NCBI GenBank assembly: GCA_029207755.1
Contig: JARCOQ010000079.1
Location: 62,001 to 126,000, forward strand
Length of the DNA stretch: 64,000 nt
Direction of reading: 5' to 3'
Origin: Chamaea fasciata
Taxonomy: Eukaryota; Chordata; Aves; Passeriformes; Sylviidae
This document shows positions 63,601-64,000 of the stretch, one piece after another. How positions within the stretch are numbered: the first letter of the stretch is position 1; the number at the start of each line of letters is the position of its first letter. Made by a program: the position numbers and the translations under genes. The notes under the pieces are model-generated. The model was given only the letters and a program-made list of their open reading frames with translations. It did no database searches and was not told the DNA's origin.

Positions 63601-64000
63601 CTCTGGATGGATGCTGGTCTGGATGGACACCCGAGCCATGGATCCAAATTGGAGCCTGGTCTGGATGGATACAAGGGCCATGGATTCCACTCTTGATGGA
63701 CACTGGTGCTGAAGGACAGTGGTCTAGATGGTGACCAGAGCCATTCCTCCCACCTTGTATTGACTCTTGCCTGACCCCGAGGCATGGATCCCACTCTGGA
63801 TGGCCAGTGGTCTGGATGGGCACATGACCATGGCTCCCCTATGAATGGACACTGGTCTTGACGGACGCCAGAGCCATGGATTCCAGCTGGACACTGGTGT
63901 GGATGGACACCAGAGCAATGGATGCCACTGTGGATGGATACTGGTTTGGATGGACATAAGAGCCACGGATCCCAATCTCGACGGACGCTGCTGTAAATAG
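60619..64000 (+). repeat. Array 2, start of a further cycle, cut by the window end
   Basis: Marker spacings 1,094, 1,051, 1,000. The part from about 61.6 kb follows 50.0-52.2 kb at an offset of 11,584 bp. Near 63,690-63,710 one 47-bp monomer (the TTGTGGAGATAGCAACC monomer) is missing, explaining 1,000 instead of 1,047. No flank is reached. Confidence 0.8.

Larger units (their letters stand above)
1..64000 (+). repeat. Satellite DNA array of a ~47-bp monomer, head to tail across the whole window
   Basis: The sequence is a continuous tandem array of a monomer of about 47 bp. Its three sub-blocks begin GGATGGACAC, CATGGATCCC and GGATGGACAC, and a near-consensus copy lies at 27,837-27,883. Most monomers contain CCATGG overlapping GGATCC. 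The consensus by eye is 27 G/C out of 47 and has neither a CpG nor a TA dinucleotide. All copies have the same orientation and I saw no inverted block. No interspersed element, long homopolymer, tRNA-like or rRNA-like sequence interrupts the array; the longest A run I noticed is six (near 808). The family is not one I recognise. A eukaryotic heterochromatic satellite is the natural reading; the chromosomal location (centromeric, pericentromeric, subtelomeric) cannot be told from the sequence. Confidence 0.97.
15576..64000 (+). repeat. Array 2: irregular higher-order array of ~0.7-1.2-kb units
   Basis: Same monomer and marker as array 1, but the 2,996-bp period is gone. Ends of the marker TTGTATTGA lie at 16,403, 17,403, 18,200, 19,294, 20,388, 20,725, 21,772, 22,470, 23,267, 24,314, 25,365, 26,162, 27,209, 28,444, 29,142, 29,939, 30,736, 31,787, 33,017, 33,715, 34,512, 35,309, 36,106, 37,200, 37,997, 39,048, 40,278, 40,976, 41,773, 42,570, 43,664, 44,461, 45,258, 46,055, 47,149, 48,200, 49,430, 50,128, 51,179, 52,226, 53,456, 54,154, 54,951, 55,748, 56,842, 57,639, 58,690, 59,920, 60,618, 61,712, 62,763 and 63,763. 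The spacings fall into few classes. Two marker types exist: one followed by TAGTGGTCTTGCC, and a type D followed directly by CTCTTGCC (14 copies). Confidence 0.93.

Noticed and set aside
1..64000. CRISPR array (short regular repeats)
   Set aside because: There are no unique spacers between repeats: the sequence between similar blocks is itself repeated. No cas genes.
1..64000. Inverted blocks or a large palindrome
   Set aside because: All units read GGATGGACAC on the plus strand; I found no stretch where the orientation flips.

Overview
The whole 64 kb is tandemly repeated satellite DNA, and I find no gene, RNA gene or transposon in it. The basic monomer is about 47 bp. It reads as three related blocks: GGATGGACACCAGAGC (16 bp), CATGGATCCCACTGT (15 bp) and GGATGGACACTGGTCT (16 bp). 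Every copy lies head to tail on the same strand. This kind of sequence points to a eukaryotic chromosome (a centromeric, pericentromeric, subtelomeric or other heterochromatic array in a long-read assembly). I do not recognise the family and cannot name the species. The rarity of CpG in the consensus, with many CG/TG/CA variants between copies, fits a CpG-methylating genome such as a vertebrate, but that is inference.

Monomers are grouped into units of about 1 kb (roughly 22 monomers). Each unit carries one strongly diverged marker monomer (core CATTCCTCCCA followed by TTGTATTGA), and I count about 68 markers. From 1 to about 15,575 the units are organised as a very regular higher-order repeat of 2,996 bp, made of three different sub-units of 1,047 + 902 + 1,047 bp. 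There are five complete copies plus the start of a sixth, and neighbouring copies differ by only a few bases.

From about 15,575 to the end the array is related but differently organised. Marker spacing takes a small set of values (698, 797, 1,000, 1,047, 1,051, 1,094, 1,230 bp, with one 337-bp truncated unit). From about 28.4 kb these are arranged in larger cycles of 4.0 to 9.2 kb, each closed by a 1,230 + 698 pair. Three diverged copies of a block of about 10 kb can be followed by private variants at about 34.5-41, 44.4-50 and 54.1-60.6 kb. The middle copy lacks exactly one 797-bp unit.

Long open frames occur on both strands (up to 776 codons on the minus strand), but they follow from the monomer itself: its consensus contains no stop codon in any of the six frames. 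I therefore annotate no CDS. The interest lies in the five-level nested structure (about 16 bp, 47 bp, about 1 kb, 3 kb, 4-10 kb) and in the visible traces of unequal exchange and gene conversion.
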